64,000 nt of DNA from a virus. The stretch is from positions 62,001 through 126,000 of the IMG/VR virus record IMGVR_UViG_3300028073_000008. One strand, written 5' to 3'. This document shows positions 1 through 9,431 of this stretch, piece after piece; position 1 is the stretch's first letter; every line of letters starts with the position of its first letter. The notes beneath the pieces were generated by a model, which made no database searches, was not told the DNA's origin, and was given only the letters and a program-made list of their open reading frames with translations. The position numbers and the translations under genes are program-made.

Positions 1-188
1 AATATCATGACCTTAAAGCCACTATGAGAGAAAATGATTTGTGTAATGACAAGATGCTAAACATTTTGAAAGAAGCTACAGGATTAGCACCTAGCGTGAT
101 AAAGAAGAAACTTCTAGCAGCCAGTGATGTATATCTCACAGTTGAAGAAGCAATTGGATTGAATATCGCAGATCATCTGTTGTCATAA
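1..188 (+). CDS. ClpP-like serine protease, C-terminal fragment (partial)
   Basis: Open frame running in from the left edge (codons from base 3) and ending in TAA at 186-188, overlapping the next ATG by one base. The 61 visible residues end in a stretch of the type [19 protein letters not shown], which matches the C-terminal part of ClpP-family serine proteases (D-x-Y/F-x-(S/T)-x-E-E-A-x-x-x-G-x-x-D). The catalytic Ser and His would lie upstream of the window and cannot be checked. ClpP-like proteases occur in large phages as possible proteolysis or head-maturation enzymes. The translational coupling to infA is seen directly; the family call is from a short segment only. Confidence 0.55.
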   Translation, partial: YHDLKATMRENDLCNDKMLNILKEATGLAPSVIKKKLLAASDVYLTVEEAIGLNIADHLLS

Positions 189-403
189 TGGCTAAGCAAG
201 ATCTTATTACTGCCGAGGGGAAGGTCGTTGACGTTCTTCCGAATACGATGTTTAAGGTTCAGCTAAATGAGGGACCGAATATTATCGCTCATTTGAGCGG
301 TAAGATGAGACAGAATAACATAAAGGTGTTATTGGGCGATGAAGTCAAAATAGAGCTTAGTGTATATGACCTCTCTAAAGGACGCATTATTTACAGAAAG
401 TGA
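188..403 (+). CDS. infA: Translation initiation factor IF-1
   Basis: 71 aa, the normal IF-1 length. The sequence follows the family end to end: [20 protein letters not shown], then a [21 protein letters not shown]-type C terminus with the (S/T)-P/K-Y-D-L-x-(K/R)-G-R-I-x-(Y/F)-R signature, a single OB fold. IF-1 sits in the A site of the 30S subunit during initiation and works with IF-2 and IF-3. Its ATG overlaps the stop of the ClpP-like gene (TAATG) and its 3' end overlaps the next gene. A phage-borne IF-1 beside a phage initiator tRNA (27107-27181) suggests steering of host initiation. Family call is strong; the biological role is inference. Confidence 0.95.
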   Translation: MAKQDLITAEGKVVDVLPNTMFKVQLNEGPNIIAHLSGKMRQNNIKVLLGDEVKIELSVYDLSKGRIIYRK

Positions 404-1028
404 TATCATTGATCCCTTTTGGGTGATACGATATCTCGAAAATCATGTTCCTCTAGAAAAGATCAGTGCTAAATCTCTGATACAGATCATACGCAGAATG
501 AAGCGCCGCCATATGGTAGGCATCAAAGTAACTTATCGTAGAGTGTCAGGATTAAAGGATTGTTTTACCATACACGGATTCTACGAAAAAACTCATAAGA
601 AATCTATAGAGCTACAGGTCTGCTGTTCTAGCGAAAAGAAAAAATTCAATCTCACAGAAAAACTACACAGGCTGTTGATCAACGAAATAGCCGATGCTCT
701 GTGTCACGAGAGCATACATAGATATCAATTTCAATTTAAAGACTATCAAGAAAGCTGTATACACAACGGCACTGAAGAACAGATCTATTACAGCGATAAA
801 GATGAAATGTTCTGTTTCGCTGTAAACATAGCTCACAATCTTTATAGGCAATACGGAATAGAGTCATTAAGACAGTTACAACATCTTACCGAAGCTGTTA
901 AGTTTGATCCTTATCTAGCAGACTACTATAGCCTGTTTTCACACACTAAGATTTTTAATAAGGTAATTAAAATGGTATACCTTAACATTCTCGCCATAGA
1001 CAGAGGAGAGATATGTCATAGACCATGA
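366..1028 (+). CDS. Putative HExxH zinc-metalloprotease-like protein
   Basis: About 220 aa. I chose the ATG at 366 over an upstream GTG at 360; both lie inside infA, so translation is probably coupled. The clearest feature is HESIH near residues 114-118 (counting from this ATG) with a following Glu in DEMFCFAVN about 30 residues on, the layout of a gluzincin or SprT-like zinc site (HExxH...E). There is no signal peptide, so it would act in the cytoplasm. The N-terminal third is basic. The protein ends in an ATGA overlap with the radical SAM gene that follows. Zinc peptidase is an inference from one motif; it could be an inactive or non-peptidase member. Confidence 0.5.
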   Translation: MTSLKDALFTESDIIDPFWVIRYLENHVPLEKISAKSLIQIIRRMKRRHMVGIKVTYRRVSGLKDCFTIHGFYEKTHKKSIELQVCCSSEKKKFNLTEKLHRLLINEIADALCHESIHRYQFQFKDYQESCIHNGTEEQIYYSDKDEMFCFAVNIAHNLYRQYGIESLRQLQHLTEAVKFDPYLADYYSLFSHTKIFNKVIKMVYLNILAIDRGEICHRP

Positions 1029-1996
1029 TTAAAGAAATTCCATTCAACAACATAAAACATTTCGGTCAAATCAATATGTTAGATCGCCCTTTATTCAACA
1101 TCAGTTGGATACTAGGGCGTTTTTGTAACTACAAGTGTTCTTACTGTTGGCCATATGCTAACAGTGATAAGTTAGATTTCCAAAGCATCGATGTTTATAA
1201 AAGAACAGTAGATGAAATCAAAAGACAGGCAAGGCTGAATGGTTTCAATGAATTCCACTGGAGTTTCAGCGGAGGAGAACCTACGACTTTCAAACAGTTG
1301 TTGGAACTGACTAGACACCTCGACGAAATGGAAAGCAGCTATCAAAGCATACACATGACTACTAATCTAAGTCCTAGCATCAACTGGTGGAAGTCTTGGG
1401 CTAACGCTGTGAGCATGTTACAAAGAAAAAGTATTACTGCCAGCTATCATGCTGAGTTTGCCAAAGAATCAGAGTTTGGAGACAAGTGTCTGAAGCTGAT
1501 GGATGAGTTTGTGTACGTGACTGTAAATCAAGTCATGGTGCCAGAACAGTTTTTTGAACTTTATGAACGCTGCGAACGTTTACACAAGAGAGGAATCAAT
1601 GTTACTCTTAAACCACAGAGCAACGAAACTGCTAGTGCCATCGTAGATGGATACACGCCAGAGATGATCAACATAATGAAGCAGGGATTCCCACAGAAAG
1701 CATTTGATGAAAACATTTATCAGATAAGATTAAATGATGGTGGACAAGACTATCTATTTGATCAAGCAGAAAGATTCAATGCGTTTGGATTTAATAGTTT
1801 TAAAGGATGGGACTGTAATAGCGGATATCAAAGTCTAGTAATAAGAGGTAACGAAGTCAGGCGAGGTTATAGCTGTAGAGAAGAACCGATTGGCACCCTA
1901 GACTCATTCCAATTGTTTGCCAAACCTATGCCCTGTGTTACTGAAAGATGCGTAAGTAGTGCTGACAGCAAGATACCAAAGATAAAAAATGTTTAA
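1025..1996 (+). CDS. Radical SAM protein with C-terminal SPASM-like cysteines
   Basis: 323 aa. CNYKCSYC at residues 34-41 is the CxxxCxxC motif that binds the SAM-cleaving 4Fe-4S cluster, followed by SFSGGEPT (the GGE SAM-binding motif). The C terminus has a second cysteine set (GWDC, YSCREE, PCVTERC) that looks like an auxiliary-cluster SPASM or twitch region. It is clearly paralogous to the product of 8529-9431, which shares the GW-C-x-x-G-x-x-SL-x-I and C-R tail. Such enzymes modify peptides, sugars or small molecules. ATG overlaps the upstream stop (ATGA) and the 3' end overlaps the next radical SAM gene, so they are probably co-translated. Substrate unknown. Confidence 0.9.
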   Translation: MIKEIPFNNIKHFGQINMLDRPLFNISWILGRFCNYKCSYCWPYANSDKLDFQSIDVYKRTVDEIKRQARLNGFNEFHWSFSGGEPTTFKQLLELTRHLDEMESSYQSIHMTTNLSPSINWWKSWANAVSMLQRKSITASYHAEFAKESEFGDKCLKLMDEFVYVTVNQVMVPEQFFELYERCERLHKRGINVTLKPQSNETASAIVDGYTPEMINIMKQGFPQKAFDENIYQIRLNDGGQDYLFDQAERFNAFGFNSFKGWDCNSGYQSLVIRGNEVRRGYSCREEPIGTLDSFQLFAKPMPCVTERCVSSADSKIPKIKNV

Positions 1997-3074
1997 GTTC
2001 GATCAACTGTATCAGATACACCTAGAGATATCAAATAACTGTCAAGCACGATGTCCTATGTGTGCTAGGAACAACCACGGAGGCTTGCCCAATCCTTTGC
2101 TGAGCAACAGTGAATGGACTCTCGATGACTACAGGAAAATAATGTCTAGCGAAGTACTCTTCCAAATCAAGCGTATCTATTTCTGTGGTAACTTCGGCGA
2201 TCCTATGCTCAATGATGAATTCATAGATATGGTTCGTTACACTGTCAGTGTCAATCCTAACATAGGTATAAGCGTACACACAAATGGAGGTGCTCGTAAG
2301 ACCAGCTGGTGGCAGGATCTTGCGGTAGCACTACCTGTAGATCATATGGTACACTTTGGCATCGATGGTCTAGAAGATACTCATAGTCTACATCGTGTAG
2401 GAACAACATACGAGAACGTTATTAAAAATGCCACAGCATTTATACAGCGTGGTGGGAATGCCGAATGGACTTTCTTAGAATTTAAACACAACGAACATCA
2501 AGTAGAAGAATGCCAGCTTAGAGCAAAAGAACTGGGCTTTAAAAAGTTTGTTTTAAAATCTAGTTCTAGATTTGTAGGCGAACCCAAGTTTGATGTTTAT
2601 GACAAGAATGGAAATACAACTCATGTCATTCATCCACCTACTAGCAGCAAGTTAACTTATATCAGCAAAGAAGTCATAAACAACTATAAAAGCATGGTTA
2701 AGGAAGCTGAGATTTCCTGTCATGTTCAGAACATAAAAGAAATATACATAGACGCACACAAAAAGATTATGCCCTGCTGCTGGTTAAGTTCTATTCCTGA
2801 AACTTATTATGATAACAAGTTCGTAGACAAAAGCATTGACGACGAAATTAAATCACAATACAACAAGTTAGTTAACGACCTCGGTGGTCCGGATGCTATC
2901 GATGCATTTAATGGAATAAAGAATGTCGTTGAGTCTAATGCTTATCAAACTGTGTGGAACAAATATTGGACTGAGGAAAAACTGATCACTTGTGCTAGGA
3001 TCTGTGGCAAGTTTAAAAATGTAAAACTTTCACAGCCAAACGATCAGTTTTTAGAAAATCATTCTTACGAATAA
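1989..3074 (+). CDS. Radical SAM protein
   Basis: 361 aa. CQARCPMC at residues 18-25 is the cluster motif, right at the N terminus; GNFGDPMLN stands where GGEP is usually found, and THTNG-like and FGIDGLEDTH segments follow the radical SAM barrel pattern. Further cysteines (SCHV, MPCCW, CARICG) suggest an auxiliary Fe-S cluster near the C terminus. It is a close paralogue of the convergent gene 3065-4096, sharing the NEHQVEE-type helix and PCC motif. The last bases overlap that gene tail to tail by 10 bases. Substrate unknown; the G-D-P variant groups it with radical SAM proteins seen in phage and polysaccharide clusters. Confidence 0.88.
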   Translation: MFKFDQLYQIHLEISNNCQARCPMCARNNHGGLPNPLLSNSEWTLDDYRKIMSSEVLFQIKRIYFCGNFGDPMLNDEFIDMVRYTVSVNPNIGISVHTNGGARKTSWWQDLAVALPVDHMVHFGIDGLEDTHSLHRVGTTYENVIKNATAFIQRGGNAEWTFLEFKHNEHQVEECQLRAKELGFKKFVLKSSSRFVGEPKFDVYDKNGNTTHVIHPPTSSKLTYISKEVINNYKSMVKEAEISCHVQNIKEIYIDAHKKIMPCCWLSSIPETYYDNKFVDKSIDDEIKSQYNKLVNDLGGPDAIDAFNGIKNVVESNAYQTVWNKYWTEEKLITCARICGKFKNVKLSQPNDQFLENHSYE

Positions 3075-4096
3075 AATTTTTGTGAAATGCTCGATCCTGT
3101 TTTGCTCTTTCCACAAATCAAAGAGCACATAGGATTCCTACCTGCTTGTATAGTTTTGTTCCAATTTTCTTTTAACATCATATATGTTTTACTAGCAAAT
3201 ATAGAAAAAATATCTGCCTTGTAAAGACTGATATCATCTCTAGAAAAACTTTCTTTAGCTTTCGGAATCCAGTCATATTCATCTGGTAAAAAGTCATCTG
3301 GTAATAACATCAGGCTGGCAAGATGACAGCACGGATATACTAGTCCTTCGGCAGAAATATAACAACTAGAATCGTTGATGGCTGCGCATGAAATATCTAA
3401 CTCATCAAAATGTTTTTCTATCTTTGCTTTATTAGTAAAATCTAATATTGGAAAGTCGTGAGTATATCTAGGATCGTCGGCATATTCTATCTCTGTCTGA
3501 GGAGTCATTACGTTCCTATAAGTTATCTTGGTCTTGAACTCTTTGAATCCCATCTCTTTAGATAAAGCTTCTGCGTATTCTACTTGATGTTGATTATGCT
3601 TAAATGGTATGAACTGCCACGTCGCCGGTGCTCCAGAATCTATATAAAATTTGGCGTTCCTCATTACAGCAGCCCATTTAACATTTCTACGATAGATATG
3701 ATTAGTATCTTCCATACCATCTATAGCGAAAGTCATCTTGCTATTCTGTCCTAATAATTCTCCTAGCTCATACCACCATGTTTCTTTCTGTATTCCGCCG
3801 TTAGAAGAAATTTCTATAAACACGTCTGGGTTGGCATTCCTAAACCATCGTATGACGTTAGGTAGATGAGGATTCATCGCTGGATCACCTGTCACTCCTG
3901 CGATATAGATATGCTCTAGATTTTTAGCAAATTCTTCCCCAAGACAGATTTCTAAAAATATAGTATCTAGATTTTTCTGGGCAAAGAAACTATGATCGCC
4001 ACCTTTCATTTCTCTAACACACAGAGGACATCTAGCATTACAGAAAGAGGATACTTCAAATTCTATTTTTTTAACAGTATCTTTATAAAATGTCAT
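3065..4096 (-). CDS. Radical SAM protein (paralogue of the convergent neighbour)
   Basis: 343 aa on the minus strand. CNARCPLC at residues 19-26 is the 4Fe-4S motif, followed by GVTGDPAMNP and FAIDGMEDTN segments that match the neighbouring plus-strand protein. C-terminal cysteines (SCYIS, YPCCHL, CSLICGKS) are spaced as in its paralogue and probably hold a second cluster. ATG at 4094-4096 overlaps the stop of 4093-4755 (ATGA), so the two minus-strand genes form an operon: oxygenase-like then radical SAM. The two paralogues pointing at each other suggest duplication with inversion. Substrate unknown. Confidence 0.88.
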   Translation of the reverse strand: MTFYKDTVKKIEFEVSSFCNARCPLCVREMKGGDHSFFAQKNLDTIFLEICLGEEFAKNLEHIYIAGVTGDPAMNPHLPNVIRWFRNANPDVFIEISSNGGIQKETWWYELGELLGQNSKMTFAIDGMEDTNHIYRRNVKWAAVMRNAKFYIDSGAPATWQFIPFKHNQHQVEYAEALSKEMGFKEFKTKITYRNVMTPQTEIEYADDPRYTHDFPILDFTNKAKIEKHFDELDISCAAINDSSCYISAEGLVYPCCHLASLMLLPDDFLPDEYDWIPKAKESFSRDDISLYKADIFSIFASKTYMMLKENWNKTIQAGRNPMCSLICGKSKTGSSISQKFYS

Positions 4097-4755
4097 GATA
4101 TAAAAACTCTAAAACCTTTTGCTCTCAATTCTGCTACATAAGGATCTAAAACTTTTAGATCGCAGTTTATTAATGCTTCTCGCTCATTTACTTTCTCAAA
4201 CCCCTGTATGATATTTTCTTTGATGGCTTTATTAAAAAATTTCATCACCACAGTGTATGCTTCTTGCTTCCAATCAAAATCATTAGGTTCTATGCTTAAC
4301 CTATGATAAGGTTCTTTTACAGCTGGCAAGGGGACACGTATGTTTAGATGTATACGATCTCTGCCACCGTAGTTTGCTGCCACATGAGTATGGCTGGTGT
4401 CCATATACCATAACTGACCATCTACAGGTATGTGATACAGTTTCTGTTCGTCAAGGTCTATGAGATAGCAGTGTAGGTTAGTAGTGATAGCTAAATGTAT
4501 CCTGTCGTCTGGATCACAATGAGCTGTGTAACTTTCTGCCGATTTTAATTTGAGTAGACGTGCTTCACCTATGTTGTCTAATGACTCTAATAGATCTCCC
4601 AAAGGTGTGCCTTTATATTCCTGTTTGACGGTATATGGTCCGTTTAAGATATTTCCAGTTGTTTCGTTTAGTTGTAATCTTTTTTCAAAATGAAGATTGT
4701 TGACCTGCTCTACTATAGGTCCAATATCAACGTTTTTTGGATATTTGGTAATCAT
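4093..4755 (-). CDS. Aspartyl/asparaginyl beta-hydroxylase-like 2OG-Fe(II) oxygenase
   Basis: 220 aa. An HxD iron motif is visible at H79-C-D81 (YTAHCDPDDRIHL), and the distal His and 2-oxoglutarate-binding Arg are plausibly in SHTHVAANYGGRDRIHL near residues 121-137. This is the jelly-roll arrangement of Asp/Asn hydroxylase-type oxygenases, which hydroxylate proteins or small molecules using O2, Fe(II) and 2-oxoglutarate. A T4-type late promoter box CATAAATA lies only 4 bases upstream of the ATG. It is divergent from the PLP gene at 4795 and shares an operon with the radical SAM gene downstream. Substrate unknown. Confidence 0.75.
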   Translation of the reverse strand: MITKYPKNVDIGPIVEQVNNLHFEKRLQLNETTGNILNGPYTVKQEYKGTPLGDLLESLDNIGEARLLKLKSAESYTAHCDPDDRIHLAITTNLHCYLIDLDEQKLYHIPVDGQLWYMDTSHTHVAANYGGRDRIHLNIRVPLPAVKEPYHRLSIEPNDFDWKQEAYTVVMKFFNKAIKENIIQGFEKVNEREALINCDLKVLDPYVAELRAKGFRVFIS

Positions 4756-4794
4756 GAAATATTTATGTGCTACTTTAATGATGTAAATAGTTTC
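4756..4794. promoter_or_regulatory. Divergent T4-type late promoters
   Basis: Two late promoter boxes of the TATAAATA type face away from each other. The minus-strand box CATAAATA occupies 4767-4760, 4 bases before the ATG of the oxygenase gene. The plus-strand box TGTAAATA is at 4782-4789, 5 bases before the ATG at 4795. T4 late promoters start RNA roughly 6 bases past the box, so both messages would begin at or next to the start codon. Confidence 0.6.
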
Positions 4795-5658
4795 ATGGAT
4801 CGCTTAAAAGTAGCAGAGCAGTATGACGAAAGGTATCTAGAAATAGATAGGCCACAGCCGTTGTCTGACAATCGTATCGACGCTCTTATTTTAGAAGTGT
4901 TGAGCGGACGTATAGATAGAGATTTTAGTGATTCCATATTTCAAAAGTTCAAAGACGAAACGACTGATTGGTTTTTGAAATCTTCATTAAACCATTTGAC
5001 TGGGTTGGACACGTTTGCCAGAGTAGACATATGCTCTGGCTGTACACAGTTTATCGACGACATCTATATGACTGGTGCGTTACAGGTGTTACGTGGAGAT
5101 TACAAATACCATGAAAGATTGAATATAGCATATATCAAAGATGTAGGAGGTCTGATACCAGGGTTGCCGTTGATCATAGCTATGCCGTTTCCTCAAATAG
5201 GAGCGCCACACTTTGACATGGAGGAAATTTTACATGAGTGTAAAATTAAAAAAATTGAAGTACACATCGATGGCGCTTGGATCGGTTGCTGCCGTGATAT
5301 TAATTTTGATTTTAGCAATAAAGTTATTAGATCCGTTGGCATCAGCCTTAGCAAAGGTCTTGGTCTCGGGTGGAACCGGGTAGCACTTCGTTGGAATAGA
5401 TTTGATAATCAAGATAGCATATCTATCATGAATGACTTTGCTATGGTCAATAAAGCACCTGTGATGATAGGATCACATTTCATAAAAAACTTACAGCCAG
5501 ACTATCTCTGGAACACACACGGAGAGCGTTATCAAAGAGTATGTAACGACTTCGGTTTAGAGCCCACTAAGGCCATACACTTGGCTTTGAAAGATGGACG
5601 ACCAGTGGGTGTAAGCCCACTGATAAGATTTTTGGAAAACAATAATGATAATACATAA
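4795..5658 (+). CDS. PLP-dependent fold-type I enzyme (decarboxylase/aminotransferase-like)
   Basis: 287 aa from the ATG at 4795. An in-frame ATG exists at 4690 but it lies inside the opposite-strand gene; the late promoter box at 4782-4789 and divergent layout favour 4795. HIDGAW (D159) is the Asp that binds the pyridine nitrogen, and SLSKGLGLGWN (K187) is the Schiff-base lysine site, in the usual spacing for aspartate-aminotransferase-fold enzymes. The protein is shorter than most family members (about 400 aa) and lacks an obvious full small domain at the N terminus. It sits in the radical SAM island and overlaps the QueC-like gene by 14 bases. Reaction unknown. Confidence 0.7.
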   Translation: MDRLKVAEQYDERYLEIDRPQPLSDNRIDALILEVLSGRIDRDFSDSIFQKFKDETTDWFLKSSLNHLTGLDTFARVDICSGCTQFIDDIYMTGALQVLRGDYKYHERLNIAYIKDVGGLIPGLPLIIAMPFPQIGAPHFDMEEILHECKIKKIEVHIDGAWIGCCRDINFDFSNKVIRSVGISLSKGLGLGWNRVALRWNRFDNQDSISIMNDFAMVNKAPVMIGSHFIKNLQPDYLWNTHGERYQRVCNDFGLEPTKAIHLALKDGRPVGVSPLIRFLENNNDNT

Positions 5659-6385
5659 TATCGACGGAGTCTTATTACCTTATGATCCAACTTGGAAAAA
5701 TATAGCTGTTAGCATCAGTGGTGGTGCAGACAGCACTCTATTATCCTATCTAGTATGCGATCTTATAGAAAAATACAAAGCACAAACTATAGTACATCAT
5801 ATCAGTCATGTACGTATGTGGAAAACTAGACCGTGGCAAGAAAGCGATGCTAGAGTCATACATGTAGAATTAAACAAGCGTTTTCCTAATGTTGTGTTTT
5901 CTAAAAGACATGTAAATTTTATAGCACCGGATATAGAATATGGAAACATAGGTGCTATTGTAAAAGATGAATATGGAAAATATGTCAGTGGCGACAATGC
6001 TCAGATACGTGCGTTCTCTGAATACATATGCCATAAAGAAAATGTTGATGCCTATTACAACGGAGTTACCCGTAATCCTAGAGGAATAGATCTAGGAGGT
6101 ATGAAGGAAAGAGATATAGAACCCAACGAATCAAATAAACATCTAGAAATGATGGAACACATGGGTCGTTGGGCATTACATCCTTTTAGATTTACAGAAA
6201 AATCTTGGGTAGTAAAACAGTATAGAAAATTAGGTATTATGGATCTGTTCGATCTCACACGTAGCTGCGAAGGCGAGTTCGAAGGAATTGATTATAAAAA
6301 TTATATATCAGGAGATACTGTACCAACGTGCGGTAAGTGTTTCTGGTGTAAAGAACGGGAGTGGGCCATTGAACAATCAAAGTAA
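5645..6385 (+). CDS. QueC-like PP-loop ATPase
   Basis: 246 aa. SGGADST at residues 25-31 is the PP-loop that adenylates substrates. The C terminus has C208 in TRSCEGE and then C229-x-x-C232-x-x-C235 followed by K-E-R-E-W, the zinc-binding arrangement of QueC (7-cyano-7-deazaguanine synthase), which turns 7-carboxy-7-deazaguanine into preQ0. QueC-like proteins are also reused in natural-product and anti-phage systems, so preQ0 synthesis is not assured. A QueD-like gene lies at 49939-50478, but no QueE of the usual short form is evident. It overlaps both neighbours, consistent with one operon. Confidence 0.72.
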   Translation: MIIHNIDGVLLPYDPTWKNIAVSISGGADSTLLSYLVCDLIEKYKAQTIVHHISHVRMWKTRPWQESDARVIHVELNKRFPNVVFSKRHVNFIAPDIEYGNIGAIVKDEYGKYVSGDNAQIRAFSEYICHKENVDAYYNGVTRNPRGIDLGGMKERDIEPNESNKHLEMMEHMGRWALHPFRFTEKSWVVKQYRKLGIMDLFDLTRSCEGEFEGIDYKNYISGDTVPTCGKCFWCKEREWAIEQSK

Positions 6386-7634
6386 AACATTTTGTCTACA
6401 TCCATTTACTGGATTAGCAACTAGTACAGACGGCTCTATATTGGTCTGTTGCCGTAGTCATCCTATAGGAAATATCAAAGATAATTCTCTAGAAGAAATA
6501 TGGAACAACGATAAGATGCGTGAAATACGTAGAAAGGTCTTAAACGGAGAATGGCCTAGCGAATGTGCTTCATGTAAGTTAGACGAAGACAGCGGAGTTG
6601 AAAGCATGAGGCTTAGACATATTTCAGGAAGAATTCCTGAAACAAGATCTTTGTTATATCCTAATGCTCTAGATGAGCTTGACGACGATCACAAGATGCC
6701 TTTTAAGATTCCAAGCATGGAGATTAAGCTGAATAATCTCTGTAATCTAAAATGTCGCATGTGCCATCCTATGGATAGTACAAGTTGGAACGATTGGGAC
6801 CAAGTAGAAGAATTCTATAAAAAAGAAGGCAACTTTATGATCAATTTTATAGAAAAAAATAACCTTAAAAGAAAACCATATCTTAACTTCTACGAAGACA
6901 ATCCTAACTGGTGGAACAGCTTTGAAAAGAATATACCTTACTTTGATCGTGTAGAGTTTGCGGGCGGCGAACCATTGATGGATCCTGAACACTATAAAAT
7001 ACTGTCAATGCTAAAACCCTACGGCAAAAATATCACTTTGAAATACGCTACCAACGGTACTACTCTAGGAATCAAGAGCGGAAACATATATGATTATTGG
7101 CCAAATTTTAAATCAGTGATGGTATCTATAAGCATGGACGGCATCGGAGATGTCTACAATTATATCCGTGGTAATAGCGAGTGGCAACTTGTACTTGATA
7201 ATATTAAACGTATACAGATGATGCCTAATATCAAACGCATCGTATGCTCAGCAGCAGTACAGGTCGGTAACGTGATGAAAATAGATCAGATGATAGAATT
7301 TTTACTCGACGATCTAGGAGTTGTTTATTGGAATAATTTTGTCAACCATCCTAATCTTTTATCAGCACAGGTACTTCCTGAACCGTTGAAAAAAATAGCA
7401 GCAGAAAGATTGATGGATATGAGAGATAAAGTACCAGGTTTTAAAATGGTACAGCAATATCCTATTTTAAAAGATTTAACAATTAACCAGATCAACGGAA
7501 TAATAAGTTATATGTATGCTAAGGATCTAAGTCATATGTGGAAGGACTGTGTGGAGTTTAATCATAGATTAGATACTAGTAGAAATCAAAAGAAATTTGA
7601 AGAAGTTAACGAGGATTTCCTACCCTATGTCTGA
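6369..7634 (+). CDS. Twitch/SPASM plus radical SAM protein
   Basis: Two-module protein: an N-terminal cysteine module (C9, C27-C28, C66, C69 with the IGNIKDNSLEEIW pattern), typical of a twitch or SPASM auxiliary-cluster domain, precedes the radical SAM core, whose CNLKCRMC lies near residues 125-132 and AGGEP near 205. The same reversed order is found in the product of 10165-11556, its paralogue. The frame is open from TTG 6288, but that lies deep in the preceding gene; I prefer TTG 6369 with GGGAG 8-12 bases upstream. No ATG precedes the cysteine module. Such proteins are common in phages of this type; substrate unknown. Confidence 0.85.
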   Translation: MNNQSKTFCLHPFTGLATSTDGSILVCCRSHPIGNIKDNSLEEIWNNDKMREIRRKVLNGEWPSECASCKLDEDSGVESMRLRHISGRIPETRSLLYPNALDELDDDHKMPFKIPSMEIKLNNLCNLKCRMCHPMDSTSWNDWDQVEEFYKKEGNFMINFIEKNNLKRKPYLNFYEDNPNWWNSFEKNIPYFDRVEFAGGEPLMDPEHYKILSMLKPYGKNITLKYATNGTTLGIKSGNIYDYWPNFKSVMVSISMDGIGDVYNYIRGNSEWQLVLDNIKRIQMMPNIKRIVCSAAVQVGNVMKIDQMIEFLLDDLGVVYWNNFVNHPNLLSAQVLPEPLKKIAAERLMDMRDKVPGFKMVQQYPILKDLTINQINGIISYMYAKDLSHMWKDCVEFNHRLDTSRNQKKFEEVNEDFLPYV

Positions 7635-8532
7635 GATAGAAAATTTATTCCGTAATGGGTTTGGTAACAACACTCTGAGAATAACACTAGACAACGGAAT
7701 AGATTTATACTACCATCTGTTTGATAATCCTGTACAACATTGCTGGCAAGATTATTGGCAAAACATTCTAGTCGAAAATCTATCAATAGATTCTGAATTC
7801 GCTAATCAAGAACTAGCAAATTATGTAGATCAATTAAACAACTACCATTTGCGATTGGGGTTTGACAAAATTGATAACAGGCCTAGTAGAGAGTTGCTTA
7901 ACGATTTACACAATCGTTTCGTAGAAAATAAAGATAATCCAGATTGGGATACTGTTAATAAATTAATACATAAGATAGAAAATAATTTAATTATAGATTG
8001 GAATTCGCAGATAAAATTTTATTGCGGTCAGATAAAGCCTTCAGTTCTTATAAAACCCTATCATAAATTATTTTTATCAACAGAATTTAGTAACTGGGGA
8101 ACACTGTATCTAGGATACGAAACTATAGGCAAAGACTGGGCAGACATAGCATTAGATAATGATAACGGAAACGATCTAGCTGTACAAGATAGTATAGGTA
8201 CAGAAACAGTCATGAGTTTTCAAACTCAAGCACCTTATGAAAAATTAATAGAAAATCAATTTTACAAATGGTATATGAAAAACGACAGTTTTATGAATAT
8301 ACCTATAGACAATCTAAATAAATTATCATTAGGAAGATATCTATTAGGAAAGGTAATCGTCACTGAAGCATTTTTAGATTATGAAAAGAATCCATTAGTA
8401 TGGTATATGCCTAATCATAATATAAAACAAAAATGGAACAAAGATATACTTTCAAAAGCCAATAGCATTTCTAAGTTAGAATTTTTTAATTCTACTATGT
8501 TCTATGATACATTAGTTAAACATACAACATGA
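7627..8532 (+). CDS. Hypothetical protein of the radical SAM island
   Basis: About 301 aa from ATG 7627, which overlaps the previous stop by 8 bases (an in-frame TTG at 7597 is the longer option). Aromatic- and Asn-rich, acidic, with no signal peptide or membrane segment. I recognise no catalytic motif; a WNSQIKFYCGQIKPS stretch and several Trp-rich segments give no family. It is translationally linked on both sides: its stop overlaps the ATG of the radical SAM gene at 8529. Its position between two radical SAM genes suggests a partner or substrate-handling protein, but that is inference. Confidence 0.75.
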   Translation: MSEIENLFRNGFGNNTLRITLDNGIDLYYHLFDNPVQHCWQDYWQNILVENLSIDSEFANQELANYVDQLNNYHLRLGFDKIDNRPSRELLNDLHNRFVENKDNPDWDTVNKLIHKIENNLIIDWNSQIKFYCGQIKPSVLIKPYHKLFLSTEFSNWGTLYLGYETIGKDWADIALDNDNGNDLAVQDSIGTETVMSFQTQAPYEKLIENQFYKWYMKNDSFMNIPIDNLNKLSLGRYLLGKVIVTEAFLDYEKNPLVWYMPNHNIKQKWNKDILSKANSISKLEFFNSTMFYDTLVKHTT

Positions 8533-9431
8533 AATCAATAACTAGTCGCTGGCCACACCAGGATCAATTAAAAGTAGAATGGAACATAGGTAAACGCTGT
8601 AACTATGATTGTTCATATTGTCCTGACAGTATACATGACAATTGGAGTCCGCATACATCTATTGATGTACTAGAAAAGACCGTGGATAAATTATCAGAGA
8701 TTGGGCGTCCGCTACGATTAAGTCTTACTGGCGGAGAACCTTGCGTACATCCTGACATAGAAGATCTTTTTGAATATACTAAACGCAAAGGAGTTTTTTG
8801 GCTCAGCGTGACCACTAACGGTACTCGAGCTGCTCAGTGGTATATTGACAATTCGGAATTTTATCAACATCTTGTTATCAGTTTACATTTCGAGCATGAC
8901 TGGCGCCGTGTGTTGAATACCATATATGAAATCAAACATTCAAGTAAATTACAATACTTTGTCAATGTTATGGCCCACCACGACTATATGGACGATGTGA
9001 AGAAAGCTGTAGAATTCTTAGACGATAAAGATATCAAATATGCTATAAGACGCATACGCTGGACTGAAGGTGACCATAATGTGTTTGACGACATGCGCTA
9101 CGATGGAAAAGATCTCCAATGGATATTAAGCAAACAATCAACAGTGTCCCCGAATACAATAATTCGAAATGATGATCAAACAGAAATACTTCACGCCAAT
9201 GATGTCATAAAGCTACACTTAAATAAATTTAAAGGATGGTCATGTCAAGCAGGTATAGAAAGTCTCATGATAAATTGGGACGGCGAAGTACACCGAGCAA
9301 CTTGTAGAGTTGGAGGTAGTCTAGGTAATATATACAAAGATACTTTTACAGTACCTAGAGAACCGATTATATGTACTCGTGATTTCTGTACCTGCGCTGC
9401 CGACATACCTATTAGCAAGAATGAAAATTAA
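8529..9431 (+). CDS. Radical SAM protein with C-terminal SPASM-like cysteines
   Basis: 300 aa. CNYDCSYC at residues 24-31 is the cluster motif and LTGGEP follows near residue 65. The C-terminal cysteine set (GWSC, RATCR, ICTRDFCTC) matches the product of 1025-1996, so the two are paralogues with an auxiliary Fe-S region. TTNGTR after strand 3 fits the SAM-binding barrel. ATG overlaps the preceding stop (ATGA), and the 3' end overlaps the SGNH gene by 11 bases. Substrate unknown. Confidence 0.9.
   Translation: MKSITSRWPHQDQLKVEWNIGKRCNYDCSYCPDSIHDNWSPHTSIDVLEKTVDKLSEIGRPLRLSLTGGEPCVHPDIEDLFEYTKRKGVFWLSVTTNGTRAAQWYIDNSEFYQHLVISLHFEHDWRRVLNTIYEIKHSSKLQYFVNVMAHHDYMDDVKKAVEFLDDKDIKYAIRRIRWTEGDHNVFDDMRYDGKDLQWILSKQSTVSPNTIIRNDDQTEILHANDVIKLHLNKFKGWSCQAGIESLMINWDGEVHRATCRVGGSLGNIYKDTFTVPREPIICTRDFCTCAADIPISKNEN

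Noticed and set aside
4690-4794. Upstream start for the PLP enzyme
   Set aside because: Overlaps the divergent oxygenase gene; the late box 5 bases before 4795 marks the likely start.
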